A stretch of 64,000 nucleotides of DNA from positions 124,001 through 188,000 of the forward strand of contig NZ_MARB01000004.1 in assembly GCF_001715975.1 (NCBI RefSeq), written 5' to 3'. The stretch comes from Candidatus Thiodiazotropha endolucinida. Lineage in GTDB: Bacteria; Pseudomonadota; Gammaproteobacteria; Chromatiales; Chromatiaceae. Positions 53,861-63,125 of this stretch are shown piece by piece; the first letter of the stretch is position 1; every line of letters starts with the position of its first letter. The notes under the pieces were generated by a model that saw nothing but the letters and a program-made list of their open reading frames with translations, did not search any database and was not told the origin of the DNA. A program made the position numbers and the translations under genes.

Positions 53861-54492
53861 TTGAGCATAGCTAGGCGGTTGCGTTCAAACTCGTGAAGAA
53901 CCTTCTTCACGTAGTTTTGTGTCTCCGGATAGGGCGGGATCGTATTTCCATACTTGAACACCGCATTTTCACCCGCATTGTAAGCTGCAAGAGCCAGTTT
54001 GATATCGAATTCGAACATCTTCAGCAGATCCTTCAAATACTGAGCACCGCCTTGAAGATTCTGTTTAGGGTCATAGGAGTCATTGACGCCGTAACGATTT
54101 GCGGTAGCCGGCATCAACTGCATCAATCCGCGTGCACCCTTGCTGGATATTGCTTTCGGGTTGTAGGCCGACTCGACCATCACCACCGCGTGCAGCAATC
54201 CCGGATGAAGATGGAGCTGCCTGGCAATATCATCGATTACCGGTGTCAGCTCAGCCTTGTTTTTGCGTAGACGCGCCAAACTGTAGTTGCTTCGACTATT
54301 GCGTTTCTTCTTCCCGCTACGCCATAACAGACGATAGTTGCCCTTCATGGGCTTATCGGTGAAATGGATGCTGCCATCACTACCCCGATACTTATAAATC
54401 TCTGCACTTACCGACATAGGCACGCAGAAACAGACTGCCATCAGGAGCAGCTGCCTCAAAGCATGCTTAGCGCTGATTGATCTTGGTTTCAC
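53857..54492 (-). CDS. Lytic transglycosylase, SLT domain
   Basis: The 211-residue precursor has a signal peptide (residues 1-30) and then a DUF4124-like patch (EIYKYRGSDGSIHFTDKP), followed by the soluble lytic transglycosylase fold: MVESAYNPKAISSKGARGLMQLMPATANRYGV with catalytic Glu107 and the ES motif, then the AAYNAGENAV motif and NYVKKVL. It cuts peptidoglycan in the periplasm. The start is GTG at 54492 with AGGAAAGGA upstream. Its stop lies in the dispersed repeat at 53826-53860. Confidence 0.93.
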   Translation of the reverse strand: MKPRSISAKHALRQLLLMAVCFCVPMSVSAEIYKYRGSDGSIHFTDKPMKGNYRLLWRSGKKKRNSRSNYSLARLRKNKAELTPVIDDIARQLHLHPGLLHAVVMVESAYNPKAISSKGARGLMQLMPATANRYGVNDSYDPKQNLQGGAQYLKDLLKMFEFDIKLALAAYNAGENAVFKYGNTIPPYPETQNYVKKVLHEFERNRLAMLN

Positions 54493-54513
54493 GCAATCCT
54501 TTCCTATGTCGAT

Positions 54514-54537
54514 CTAGGGCCTGTTAACAGGCCCTAG
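54514..54537. repeat. Perfect palindrome of the dispersed GTTAAC element
   Basis: A 24-bp perfect palindrome with arm CTAGGGCCTGTT, centred on GTTAAC. It equals two left halves of the dispersed element joined head to head, and lies between the lytic transglycosylase start and the ychJ stop. Confidence 0.7.
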
Positions 54538-54588
54538 GGCAATTGTCGGCAAAAAACGGATAAACTTGAAATCAAATGATTCTCCGGT

Positions 54589-55077
54589 TCATACGCCGCA
54601 ACATTTCTTATATTTCTTACCGCTGCCGCAGGGGCATGGATCATTCCGGCCGACCTTCGGCTGGTGGCGTTTCTCGGTTTTCGGCACCACAAGCTGGCCG
54701 TCAACAAAATACCAATCGCCGTCCTGTTTGAGAAAACGGCTGATTTCATGATGCGGCCTGACCATCCCCCCTTCTTTATAGGTAGCGATAAACTCCACAC
54801 TACCCTCTTCGTCGGCCTCTCCTCCACCTTGAACATCCACAATCTGCAAGCCCAGCCACTCGGCATTTTCCGCCCATCGCCGCGTGGCTTCAATATCGTG
54901 ATCATGACGATGATCCGGGTGCAGGGATTGATGTAGGAACTCGGCCTTTCTGGCGCCAAACGCGCTGTAACGTGCACGCATCAGTTTCTCGGCTGTATCC
55001 GCCTTTGCAGCACCCTCATGGATCGGTCCGCAACAGCTCTCATAGGCGACACCAGATCCACAGTAACATCCAGCCAT
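54589..55077 (-). CDS. ychJ: YchJ family protein (UPF0225), SEC-C motifs at both ends
   Basis: The 162-residue protein has the YchJ layout: an N-terminal Cys-rich metal motif ([15 protein letters not shown]), the middle domain beginning [20 protein letters not shown] and including [13 protein letters not shown], and a C-terminal SEC-C zinc motif [17 protein letters not shown]. The motif occurs at the end of SecA, where it binds zinc and contacts SecB. The ATG at 55077 follows GGAGGAGACC; a longer frame to 55170 is rejected. The role of YchJ is not established. Confidence 0.92.
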   Translation of the reverse strand: MAGCYCGSGVAYESCCGPIHEGAAKADTAEKLMRARYSAFGARKAEFLHQSLHPDHRHDHDIEATRRWAENAEWLGLQIVDVQGGGEADEEGSVEFIATYKEGGMVRPHHEISRFLKQDGDWYFVDGQLVVPKTEKRHQPKVGRNDPCPCGSGKKYKKCCGV

Positions 55078-55503
55078 GGTCTCCTCCGCATGAATAATTA
55101 TTAAGTGGGAACAATAACATAGCACCTCTTTAACACCAAGGGGACGATGGCTGCCTGTGATTTGAGCCAAGATTTGCCGCCACGATGGTCTTGGCGATAA
55201 ACGGCTCCTGCTTTGGGCACTTCCGTACCGTTACGGCAAGCGAGTGATCAGGGCCTGGTGCCCTCTCTTCAGAACGAAAAAAAGGTGGGTGAACACCCAC
55301 CTTGAAGGCCTCTATCATTGAGGCTGTAGACTGGAATAACGGAACGATTCCACACTGAGTCCGCCTCTATTCAGTTAACCGGTATAGGCATTCTCTAAAA
55401 CCATTCCATCGCAGCTAACTCTAACAGCGCTCCATGACAGTCTTATGACAGTGGGGGGGGCGATCGGAATATTTAACCCGGAATCGAAATGATGGGGCTG
55501 GGA
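55078..55503. other. Gene-free stretch between ychJ and hrpA
   Basis: This 426-bp gap holds the ychJ leader and the hrpA terminator. A run of eight G (55453-55460) and a direct repeat ATGACAGT (near 55430 and 55446) lie close to the hrpA stop. No coding frame is supported. Confidence 0.5.
55277..55303 (-). terminator. Rho-independent terminator downstream of hrpA
   Basis: On the minus strand a perfect 10-bp stem (AAGGTGGGTG with its complement, loop TT) is followed by seven T. It lies about 200 bp after the hrpA stop at 55504 and is the first such structure on that strand. Confidence 0.8.
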
Positions 55504-58500
55504 TTAGAGCCCCAGCTCTTTGATACGCTTCAGTAGACGTTTGATCGAGATGGGATAGGCGGTTCCCAGATCCTGGGCGAACAGGGAAATGCGTAACTCC
55601 TCCAATCCCCAGCGGATCTCCTCGATGCGGTCGTCAACCCGTCCACGCTGCCTGCATTGCTGATTCCACTGCTCCCATCGCTGTTGCAGTTCCGCCATTT
55701 CATGCATGCGCTGCCGGTCTCGTGCCGCGGCGTGGGTCAGTTTGTCGACTCTTTTCGAAATACCCCGAAGGTATCTGGGGTAGTCGCTGAGCCGTTCATC
55801 CGGCACTTGTTGCAGAAAACCACGATAGACCAGACGCTCCAGTTGATGCTGCATATCCATTGCAGCGCTCATCCAGTTGACCTGGGTGATTGCGCCTACC
55901 GCTTTTCTGGTTTGATGGCTCAGTTCCAGTATCTCCAGCAGTTGTTGACAGCTGCTGTTCGCCTGCTGCATCAGTCTTCCCCGCCTGCTGCTCAACCGCT
56001 CTTCAAAACACTTACCATCGCGAATCTCCGGGAGTTGGTTGAGAAATGTGCGATCGACGATGAACGATACCAATTCATCTTCAAGATCCCGATGGTCTCC
56101 GCCTTCCCGATCTTTCTCCACCGCAGGCACCTTGGCATAAAGCAGGCGCATCCGGTCGAGCTGGTCGAGGTTTTTTCGCAGATAGCGAATCTCCTTGGGC
56201 ATTTTCAACATTATCAGCCGTCTCACCCCCTCCTTGTGGGAACGCAAGGCGCTGCTCTCGGCATCGAGCAGACGAATCGCTACGCTCTCTCCTTCATCCA
56301 CCAAGGCAGGATAGCCCTGGAGTGTAATTCCTCCCTGTTCTATTCCCAACTGTTTCGGCAGCCTATCGAAATCCCAATCCTTCAGGCCGTTGCGTTCAAA
56401 ACCGGGTGAGTTGAGATGCCGGTGCTGCGCCTGCGGCTGACCCGCATGCCGCCGCTTCATACCTGCCAGATCCCGGCCCTGCTCCAAGGTGGATCCACCC
56501 TGATCGACAACCCGCACCCGCATGCGCAAGTGAACGGGAATATCCTCCTCAGTCCATGCATCTTCGGGGATATGGACTCCGCTGAGCTGTTTCAATCGTT
56601 CTCCAAGTACCTGTATCAGGGGCCTGTCACTGCCCGGCAAATCGGCAAGACAGGCATCGGCAAATTCAGGAACAGGTACGAATGAACGCCTTAGAGATTT
56701 AGGTAATCCGCGGATCAGAGAGATCACGCGTTCTCTCAGCAATCCAGGTACCAGCCACTGCAGACGCGCCTCGGTGATCTGATTCAGTACATCCTGTGGA
56801 ACAATCAGCGTAAGGCCATCCTGTGCGCTCCCGGGATCGAACTGGTACTCCAGGGGTAGTCGCATGCCATTGATATCGAGATGATCGGGAAACTGCTCAC
56901 TGGAGATCCGTTGTGAACCGTCCCTCATCAGATCGGACTCATCCATGTATAAGCGTTTCGACTGTTGCTTGGACTGCTGCCGCAACCATTTTTCGAATCC
57001 GGGTGTGGTTGAAATGCCCTCGGGTATCCGCTGATCGTAGAAACTGTAGATACGTTCTTCATCCACCAGAATATCCCGCCGTCTCGATTTGGCTTCCTGG
57101 TCATGAATGGCCTCGATCAACGTCTGATTGTGACGCCAGAAGGGCGCCCGCGTGTAAAAGTCCCCGTCCACCAACGCCGAGCGGATGAAAATATCCCTGG
57201 CGACCACCGGATCGATGGGTGAGAAATTGATCTTACGGCGCGGAATCAGGGTGATGCCGAACAGGGCGACTTTCACATACCCGGCAACCTGGCCGCGTTT
57301 TTTCTCCCAATGGGGTTCAGAGTAGCTGCGTTTCACCAGGTGTCCCGCTGCCTTCTCAACCCACTCAGGTTGAATCACCGCCAAGGTTCGCGCATAGAGT
57401 TTGCTGGTCTCCACCAACTCGGCCGCCATGACCCACTTCGGCTGCTTTTTATAGAGAGCGGAACCGGGATGGATGAAAAAGCGTGTATTCCGCGCTCCCA
57501 GATATTCATGGCTGTTGCTCTTTAAACCGATATGACTCAAAAGACCACTCAATAGGGCCCGATGGATCTCCTCATAACCCGCCTCGGCACTATTTTCACG
57601 CAACCCCATCTCGTGCAGTTGTCCACGCAATTGTTGGTGTATGTCATGCCACTCCTGAACCCTGTTCCAGGAGAGAAAATGCCGCTTGCACCAACGGTGA
57701 AATTTGTTTTTCGATAGATGTTTTCTCTGCCTCTCGACCTCCTCCCAGAGTGCAAGGTAACTCAGGAAATCAGACTGCTCATGACGAAATCTCGTATGGG
57801 CCTCATCCGCCAACTGCTGCTTATCCACCGGACGTTCCCGCGGATCCTGCACACTCAGTGCGGCTGCAATCACCATTACCTCTTTCATACAGTGGCTATG
57901 GGCCGCAGAGAGGAGCATCCTGCCGATACGCGGATCCACAGGCAGCCTGGCGAGCTGCTGGCCAAGGCGGGTTATCCTGCGATCACCGGCGACCGCGCCG
58001 ATCTCTTCCAGTATCCGGTAGCCATCCTTGATGAGACGATTATCGGGGGGATCGATAAAGGGGAAGTCACTGATCTCACCCAATCCAAGTAGTTTCATCT
58101 GCAGGATAACTGAGGCCAGATTGGTACGCTGTATTTCCGCTTCGGTAAAGGGACGACGGGCCAGGAAATCCTCTTCCGTAAAGAGGCGGATGCAGACCCC
58201 GGCGGCGAGACGGCCGCAGCGGCCTTTGCGCTGATCCGCCGAAGCTTGGGCTATGCGCTCCACAGGCAGGCGTTGCACCTTGCTGCGATGACTATAGCGA
58301 CTGATGCGCGCATAGCCGGTATCGATAACATAACGTATGCCCGGTACCGTCAGTGAGGTTTCAGCCACATTGGTGGCCAATACGATACGCCGGCTCGTAT
58401 GGGGTTTGAACACCCGGTTCTGATCCTCAATGCTGAGTCGCGCATAGAGCGGCAGTACCTCGGTGGCGGGAAGTCTGTGTTTGCGTAAGGTCTCCGCTGT

Positions 58501-59415
58501 CTCGCGTATCTCCCGCTCGCCACTCAAAAAGATCAATATATCGCCCCGGTCGATCAGTGACAGCTCATCCACTGCATCCACGATGGCCTGCTGTAGCGGG
58601 TCGTCGCGTTCGTTCTCCCCCCCCTCGACCGGCGGTCGGTAACGCACCTCCACCGGATATGTGCGACCCGATACCTCTACGATGGGTGCATTATGAAAAT
58701 ATTCGGAGAATCTCTGAGGATCTATGGTCGCCGAGGTAATGATCAGTTTGAGATCGGAACGTCTGATGCACAGCTGTTTCAGATAGCCCAGCAGGAAGTC
58801 GTTATTCAGACTGCGTTCATGGGCTTCATCGATAATCAAAGTATCGTATTGATTGAGATAGGGGTCCTGCTGGATTTCAGCAAGCAGTATCCCATCCGTC
58901 ATCAGTTTGATATAGCTATGGGGACCAACGCGGTCGTTGAAACGCACCTTGTAGCCCACCGCCTGACCAGTGGTGGAGCCCAATTCACTCGCCACGCGTG
59001 TTGCCAGTGTCCTGGCGGCGACCCGGCGCGGCTGTGTGTGACCGATATATCCCGACAGGCCAAGACCGAGGTCGAGACAGATTTTGGGCAGCTGTGTCGA
59101 TTTACCCGAACCGGTTTCACCACACAGCACGACCACCTGATGATCCAGAATCAGCGCCTTGATCTCATCGACCCGCTGGCTGATAGGCAATACCTCGGGA
59201 TAGGTGACTTGTGGCAGATTCTCGCGGCGTTGCATCAGGCACTGCTGTGACGACCGAATGGAGTGCCAGAGCTTCATCAGCCCTTGTGAATAATCCCCCC
59301 CACTGGCTTCACGTTTCCTCAGACCGCGAAGTTGTCGATAGAGGCGGTGCCGATCCCGCAGCATGCAATGCCTGATCTCTAACGGATCGGGAAAATCATT
59401 GAGAGTCGCGCTCAC
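55504..59415 (-). CDS. hrpA: ATP-dependent RNA helicase HrpA
   Basis: HrpA is a DEAH-box RNA helicase that acts on ribosomes and mRNA. The 1303 residues match E. coli HrpA (1300). It has Walker A GETGSGKST near residue 99, DEAH in IIDEAHERSLNNDFLLGYL, the SAT motif ITSATIDPQRF, and the helicase C-terminal QRKGRCGRLAAG. The long C-terminal region unique to HrpA is also present. The start GTG at 59415 gives an N-terminus (SATLNDFPDPLEIRHCMLRDR) that lines up with the family at MLRDR. The ribosome site is poor. It is monocistronic. Confidence 0.95.
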   Translation of the reverse strand: MSATLNDFPDPLEIRHCMLRDRHRLYRQLRGLRKREASGGDYSQGLMKLWHSIRSSQQCLMQRRENLPQVTYPEVLPISQRVDEIKALILDHQVVVLCGETGSGKSTQLPKICLDLGLGLSGYIGHTQPRRVAARTLATRVASELGSTTGQAVGYKVRFNDRVGPHSYIKLMTDGILLAEIQQDPYLNQYDTLIIDEAHERSLNNDFLLGYLKQLCIRRSDLKLIITSATIDPQRFSEYFHNAPIVEVSGRTYPVEVRYRPPVEGGENERDDPLQQAIVDAVDELSLIDRGDILIFLSGEREIRETAETLRKHRLPATEVLPLYARLSIEDQNRVFKPHTSRRIVLATNVAETSLTVPGIRYVIDTGYARISRYSHRSKVQRLPVERIAQASADQRKGRCGRLAAGVCIRLFTEEDFLARRPFTEAEIQRTNLASVILQMKLLGLGEISDFPFIDPPDNRLIKDGYRILEEIGAVAGDRRITRLGQQLARLPVDPRIGRMLLSAAHSHCMKEVMVIAAALSVQDPRERPVDKQQLADEAHTRFRHEQSDFLSYLALWEEVERQRKHLSKNKFHRWCKRHFLSWNRVQEWHDIHQQLRGQLHEMGLRENSAEAGYEEIHRALLSGLLSHIGLKSNSHEYLGARNTRFFIHPGSALYKKQPKWVMAAELVETSKLYARTLAVIQPEWVEKAAGHLVKRSYSEPHWEKKRGQVAGYVKVALFGITLIPRRKINFSPIDPVVARDIFIRSALVDGDFYTRAPFWRHNQTLIEAIHDQEAKSRRRDILVDEERIYSFYDQRIPEGISTTPGFEKWLRQQSKQQSKRLYMDESDLMRDGSQRISSEQFPDHLDINGMRLPLEYQFDPGSAQDGLTLIVPQDVLNQITEARLQWLVPGLLRERVISLIRGLPKSLRRSFVPVPEFADACLADLPGSDRPLIQVLGERLKQLSGVHIPEDAWTEEDIPVHLRMRVRVVDQGGSTLEQGRDLAGMKRRHAGQPQAQHRHLNSPGFERNGLKDWDFDRLPKQLGIEQGGITLQGYPALVDEGESVAIRLLDAESSALRSHKEGVRRLIMLKMPKEIRYLRKNLDQLDRMRLLYAKVPAVEKDREGGDHRDLEDELVSFIVDRTFLNQLPEIRDGKCFEERLSSRRGRLMQQANSSCQQLLEILELSHQTRKAVGAITQVNWMSAAMDMQHQLERLVYRGFLQQVPDERLSDYPRYLRGISKRVDKLTHAAARDRQRMHEMAELQQRWEQWNQQCRQRGRVDDRIEEIRWGLEELRISLFAQDLGTAYPISIKRLLKRIKELGL

Positions 59416-59743
59416 GATAACACTATAGGAGGGTTCAATGCTGCTATATGTTGATTAATTGATCGTCAAAAGCACCGGCCAGACGCCATGGGCTTTATCC
59501 TGACATTATATGAATCGTACTTGGTTTCTGCCTTCCCACGCTGGAGCGTGTGGTCAGTACTGCGTTGGGTATCAATATACCACACCGATAAACGTCAGGT
59601 TCCGGTGCGGTAAGCCGCACCCTACACTTTTGGATTGGATCCATCCAGATTATGATGGATTTCCAGCACTGCACGGTGGGATAGGCCCAACCACATAGCA
59701 GCCGATTCGAAATGAATTCAGCAGACAGTTAACAGACTTTGGA
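59416..59743. other. Gene-free stretch with three stem-loop motifs
   Basis: This 328-bp gap holds three dyads in 85 bp: CACGCT-GG-AGCGTG at 59537-59550, GGTAT-CAAT-ATACC at 59568-59581, and GGTGCGG-TAAG-CCGCACC at 59604-59621 followed by CTAC. This looks like a REP/BIME-type cluster of palindromes. It also shares an 18-bp stretch with 35743-35760. No coding frame is supported. Confidence 0.55.
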
Positions 59744-61144
59744 TCAATGACCACCACCCTTCAACGCTGTCACCATACCTTCGATCGTATCCTTGGCATC
59801 ACCGAAGATCAGTGAAGTGTTGTCCTGATAGAACAGCAGGTTGTCGACACCGGAGTAACCGGGATTCATGGATCGTTTGAGGAAATAGACCTGCTTCGAT
59901 TTCGCCGCATCCAGTATCGGCATGCCGTAAATTGGGCTGGAGGAGTCTGATCTGGCTGCTGGATTGACCACGTCATTGGCGCCCACCACCAGCGTGACAT
60001 CGGAAGTGGGGAATTCCGGGTTGATCTCATCCATCTCGAGGACGTGGTCATAAGGAATATCCGCTTCGGCGAGCAACACATTCATGTGTCCAGGCATACG
60101 CCCGGCTACAGGATGAATTGCAAACTTTACCGTCACATCCCGCTCTTCAAGCAGCTCCAACACCTCTTTCAAAGCATGCTGCGCCTGGGCCACCGCCATA
60201 CCGTAACCCGGTACGATGATGACCTTGTTGGCATCTTCCATCCAGTAGATGGCGTCCTCTACCGAGGCTGACTTGACACCCTTCTCGGCAGCCACACCCA
60301 CCGCGCTGGGCGCACCATCCGACTCACTGCCGAAACCACCGAACACGACATTGATGATGGAACGGTTCATGGCCCGGCACATGATGAAGGAGAGGATAGC
60401 GCCCGAAAAACCGACCAAGGCACCGACAATGATCAGCAACAGATTACCCAGGGTAAAACCCGTTGCCGCGGCAGCCCATCCTGAATAACTGTTTAGCATG
60501 GATATGATAACCGGCATATCCGCACCACCGATGGGAATGATCAGCGTAAATCCCAGTACGAATGACAGCAGGGTGATCAATACCAGCGAGGTCATACTCC
60601 CTGTCATGCCAAAGTGGACACCGAGTAAGACCGTGGTGATTGCGATAGCTGCATTCAAGGCATGCTGTCCCTTGAATTTAACCGGCGCCCCGCTTACCAA
60701 TCCCTGCAGTTTTGCAAACGCCACCACTGAACCGGAGAAGGTGATCGCACCGATGATGATACCCGCCGATAACTCCCCCATCATGACCGGGTTGAGGGTA
60801 CCTGCGGCATCGTGGTTGAGATAGGTGCCGATAGCCACCAGTACCGCAGCCATACCCACGAAGCTATGCAGCGCCGCCACCAACTGCGGCATAGCGGTCA
60901 TCTGCACGCGGGCAGCCAGCACCGTACCAATCACCGCGCCGGCGATCACACCGACCAGGATGAAGCCATATGACTGCACTTCCTGACTGAATAAGGTGGC
61001 CAGGATGGCAATGGCCATACCCGCCATGCCGAGATAGTTTCCGCGTCGTGCCGATGCCGGATGGGTAAGGCCTTTAAGCGCCAGAATGAACAGGATTGCT
61101 GAAATCAGGTAGGCAATCGCTTGGGTATTTGCTGATATCTCCAT
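59744..61144 (-). CDS. pntB: NAD(P) transhydrogenase beta subunit
   Basis: PntB, with PntA, couples hydride transfer from NADH to NADP to proton flow across the membrane. The 466-residue protein has nine or so membrane helices (about 1-265), then the NADP-binding domain with VPGYGMAVAQAQH near residue 316, HPVAGRMPGHMNVLLAEADIPYD and VVGANDVVNPAA. The ATG at 61144 lies 11 bp after the pntA2 stop. Length and motifs match Rhodospirillum and E. coli PntB. Confidence 0.96.
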   Translation of the reverse strand: MEISANTQAIAYLISAILFILALKGLTHPASARRGNYLGMAGMAIAILATLFSQEVQSYGFILVGVIAGAVIGTVLAARVQMTAMPQLVAALHSFVGMAAVLVAIGTYLNHDAAGTLNPVMMGELSAGIIIGAITFSGSVVAFAKLQGLVSGAPVKFKGQHALNAAIAITTVLLGVHFGMTGSMTSLVLITLLSFVLGFTLIIPIGGADMPVIISMLNSYSGWAAAATGFTLGNLLLIIVGALVGFSGAILSFIMCRAMNRSIINVVFGGFGSESDGAPSAVGVAAEKGVKSASVEDAIYWMEDANKVIIVPGYGMAVAQAQHALKEVLELLEERDVTVKFAIHPVAGRMPGHMNVLLAEADIPYDHVLEMDEINPEFPTSDVTLVVGANDVVNPAARSDSSSPIYGMPILDAAKSKQVYFLKRSMNPGYSGVDNLLFYQDNTSLIFGDAKDTIEGMVTALKGGGH

Positions 61145-61155
61145 CGGTCAGGCAC

Positions 61156-61443
61156 TCACTTATCTTTTTTCTTGAACATGGCCAACATCCGGTTGGTTAC
61201 CAGGAACCCACCAAAGACGTTGATCGAAGCCAACAATACCGCGACGAAGCCAAAAATCTCAGCAGCGGTACCTGCTGTCTCCAGGCCGGTCACCAACAGG
61301 GCACCCACGATGATGATCCCCGATATAGCGTTGGTCAGTGCAACCAAGGGTGTATGCAACGAGGGGGTTACCCCCCATATCACCCAGTAACCGATAAAGC
61401 AGGCAAGAACGAAAACATATAATGCAACCAGTGTGTCAGGCAT
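61156..61443 (-). CDS. pntAB: NAD(P) transhydrogenase alpha subunit, part 2 (membrane)
   Basis: The 95-residue protein is the separate membrane part of the alpha subunit, with three helices (about 3-22, 33-50 and 56-80). It contains the typical [14 protein letters not shown] and [20 protein letters not shown]. In E. coli this part is fused to the NAD-binding part; in Rhodospirillum and here it is separate. The ATG at 61443 begins a frame with a good fit to the family. It lies between pntA1 and pntB. Confidence 0.95.
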   Translation of the reverse strand: MPDTLVALYVFVLACFIGYWVIWGVTPSLHTPLVALTNAISGIIIVGALLVTGLETAGTAAEIFGFVAVLLASINVFGGFLVTNRMLAMFKKKDK

Positions 61444-61486
61444 GGGATCACTCTCGTATAGGTTGTTTTTGTGACATGGAGCTGAC

Positions 61487-62584
61487 TTAAGACTCGGACC
61501 TCAGACGCATCGCCTTGGTGATCTCATCTTCCTCAAGATCCTTCAGCTCCAGGCCGCCTTCACCCTTATCCACCATGATATTGAGCAGATTCATGATGTT
61601 TCCCCCATAGAAGGCACTCGCATCAGAAGCCACCATGGAGGGGTAATTGGTATGACCGACAATCGTCACGCCATGCTTTACAACCACCTTGTCGGCCTCG
61701 GTCAAGGGACAATTGCCACCTGTCGCCGCTGCCAGATCGATCACCACCGATCCGTCACGCATATTCTTGATCACCTCCTCGGTAACCAACACGGGTGCAG
61801 GTCGGCAGGGGATTAAAGCGGTGGTGATAATGATATGTGCCTTGCTCAACTCATCAGCAAGAGCTTGCTGCTGCTTCGCCTTAGCCTCTTCCGATAACTC
61901 TTTGGCATAGCCGCCCTCACCGGAGCCGCTCTCGCCGATATCGAGTTCAATGGCCTTGGCGCCCAGGGATTCGATCTGCTCCTTGGTTTCCGGACGTACG
62001 TCATAGGCGAGCACATCGGCCCCAATTCGTCTCGCAGTTGCAATCGCCTGCAGGCCTGCGACACCGGCACCCAATACCACCAATCTGGCCGGCTTTGCCG
62101 ATCCTGCCGAGGTCATCATCAATGGCAAAAAACGTCCGTAGTGGAGAGCGGCTTCAATTACTGCGCGATAACCCGCGATATTGCTTTGCGAAGAGAGGGC
62201 ATCCATAGCCTGTGCCCTGGATATTCTGGGAACTCTCTCCATCGCAAGATAGACGATCTCTTTCTCCAGTATCGTATTCAGCGTTTCATCGAGTTCGCAG
62301 GATTCAATATGAGCGATCAATATCGATCCCTTGGGGAGTTCAGCGGCCTCGCTCGCCGAAGGCTTGCGCACACGTACCAGGATGTCGGCATTCAATGCGT
62401 CTTCGGGAGCGACTATCTCAGCGCCTGCGTCCCGATAATGTTCATCGGTATAATCGGCGTTTTCACCGGCGCCGGCGGAAACCTTGATGGTAAAACCTTT
62501 ATTAATCAGTTTCTTGACGATTTCCGGTGAAAGAGCGACACGTCTTTCCCCCACCGCTGTTTCTTTCAATAGGCCTATTTTCAT
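61487..62584 (-). CDS. pntAA: NAD(P) transhydrogenase alpha subunit, part 1 (NAD-binding)
   Basis: The 365-residue soluble NAD-binding part has the alanine dehydrogenase/PntA fold: [15 protein letters not shown] at the start, [25 protein letters not shown]-like [17 protein letters not shown], the Rossmann motif [21 protein letters not shown] and [11 protein letters not shown]. The start is ATG 62584. It is the first gene of pntA1-pntA2-pntB and probably shares one promoter in the gap at 62585-63121. Confidence 0.96.
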   Translation of the reverse strand: MKIGLLKETAVGERRVALSPEIVKKLINKGFTIKVSAGAGENADYTDEHYRDAGAEIVAPEDALNADILVRVRKPSASEAAELPKGSILIAHIESCELDETLNTILEKEIVYLAMERVPRISRAQAMDALSSQSNIAGYRAVIEAALHYGRFLPLMMTSAGSAKPARLVVLGAGVAGLQAIATARRIGADVLAYDVRPETKEQIESLGAKAIELDIGESGSGEGGYAKELSEEAKAKQQQALADELSKAHIIITTALIPCRPAPVLVTEEVIKNMRDGSVVIDLAAATGGNCPLTEADKVVVKHGVTIVGHTNYPSMVASDASAFYGGNIMNLLNIMVDKGEGGLELKDLEEDEITKAMRLRSES

Positions 62585-63121
62585 CGTTTTTCTACTCAGC
62601 CAAATTTAGGTCGTGTTAGCACTTTGTCGAGCGCGCATAATTATCCAGACTAATGCCTTGATTCACAAGATTAGACAAATGTCACAATTCCTGCCTGCCC
62701 CGGATACCCCTGAAGCAGAAAACAGCCTTAAAATTAATACTATATTTCCTTTAATAACAGAATGTTAGATATGCTTGAAATAACTGATTACAGTTATTCT
62801 ACGTTTCCTTCATGTAACAAAACCTGATAAATACTGGTGGGATAGAGAATATGTATTTTGGGAATATTTTCACATTTTAATCGATCAGGTAATAGCTTTG
62901 GATGCCGAAACAGGGGCTGAACAGTAATTTTCCGGTGAGAATCAGGCAACTCACTCTTTTGTTCCCATTCAGCTGCTATCGAGAATTGGTACACAAGCGT
63001 TACTGGTGGTGAACAGTCACCCCCGGTACTTGCAGAAAACCGGCAGAAGAAAGCATATAACAAACGGATGTTATCAATTCGGATTAGTTCTTAGGGCCTG
63101 TTAACACTAATCCAATCGGTC
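62585..63121. other. Gene-free stretch upstream of pntA1
   Basis: This 537-bp AT-rich gap separates the pnt operon from the tyrosine kinase gene. It should hold the pnt promoter. A decayed-looking copy of the dispersed element is at about 62609-62624 (TAGGTCGTGTTAGCACT), and a full copy lies at 63091-63125. An 89-codon frame on the minus strand (62794-63063) has no supporting features. Confidence 0.5.
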
Positions 63122-63125
63122 CTAA
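63091..63125 (+). repeat. Best-preserved copy of the dispersed 35-bp element
   Basis: The 35 bases start TTAGGGCCTGTTAACACT and end CCAATCGGTCCTAA. The ends are inverted repeats of each other (TTAGGGCC and, reversed, TTAGGACC, 7 of 8). The stop codon TAG of the tyrosine kinase gene (63122-63124) is part of its right end. Confidence 0.75.

Noticed and set aside
62794-63063. 89-codon minus-strand frame in the gap before pntA1
   Set aside because: No ribosome site, no signal peptide, no family pattern and a composition rich in Ser, Pro and His; it looks like chance in a non-coding region.
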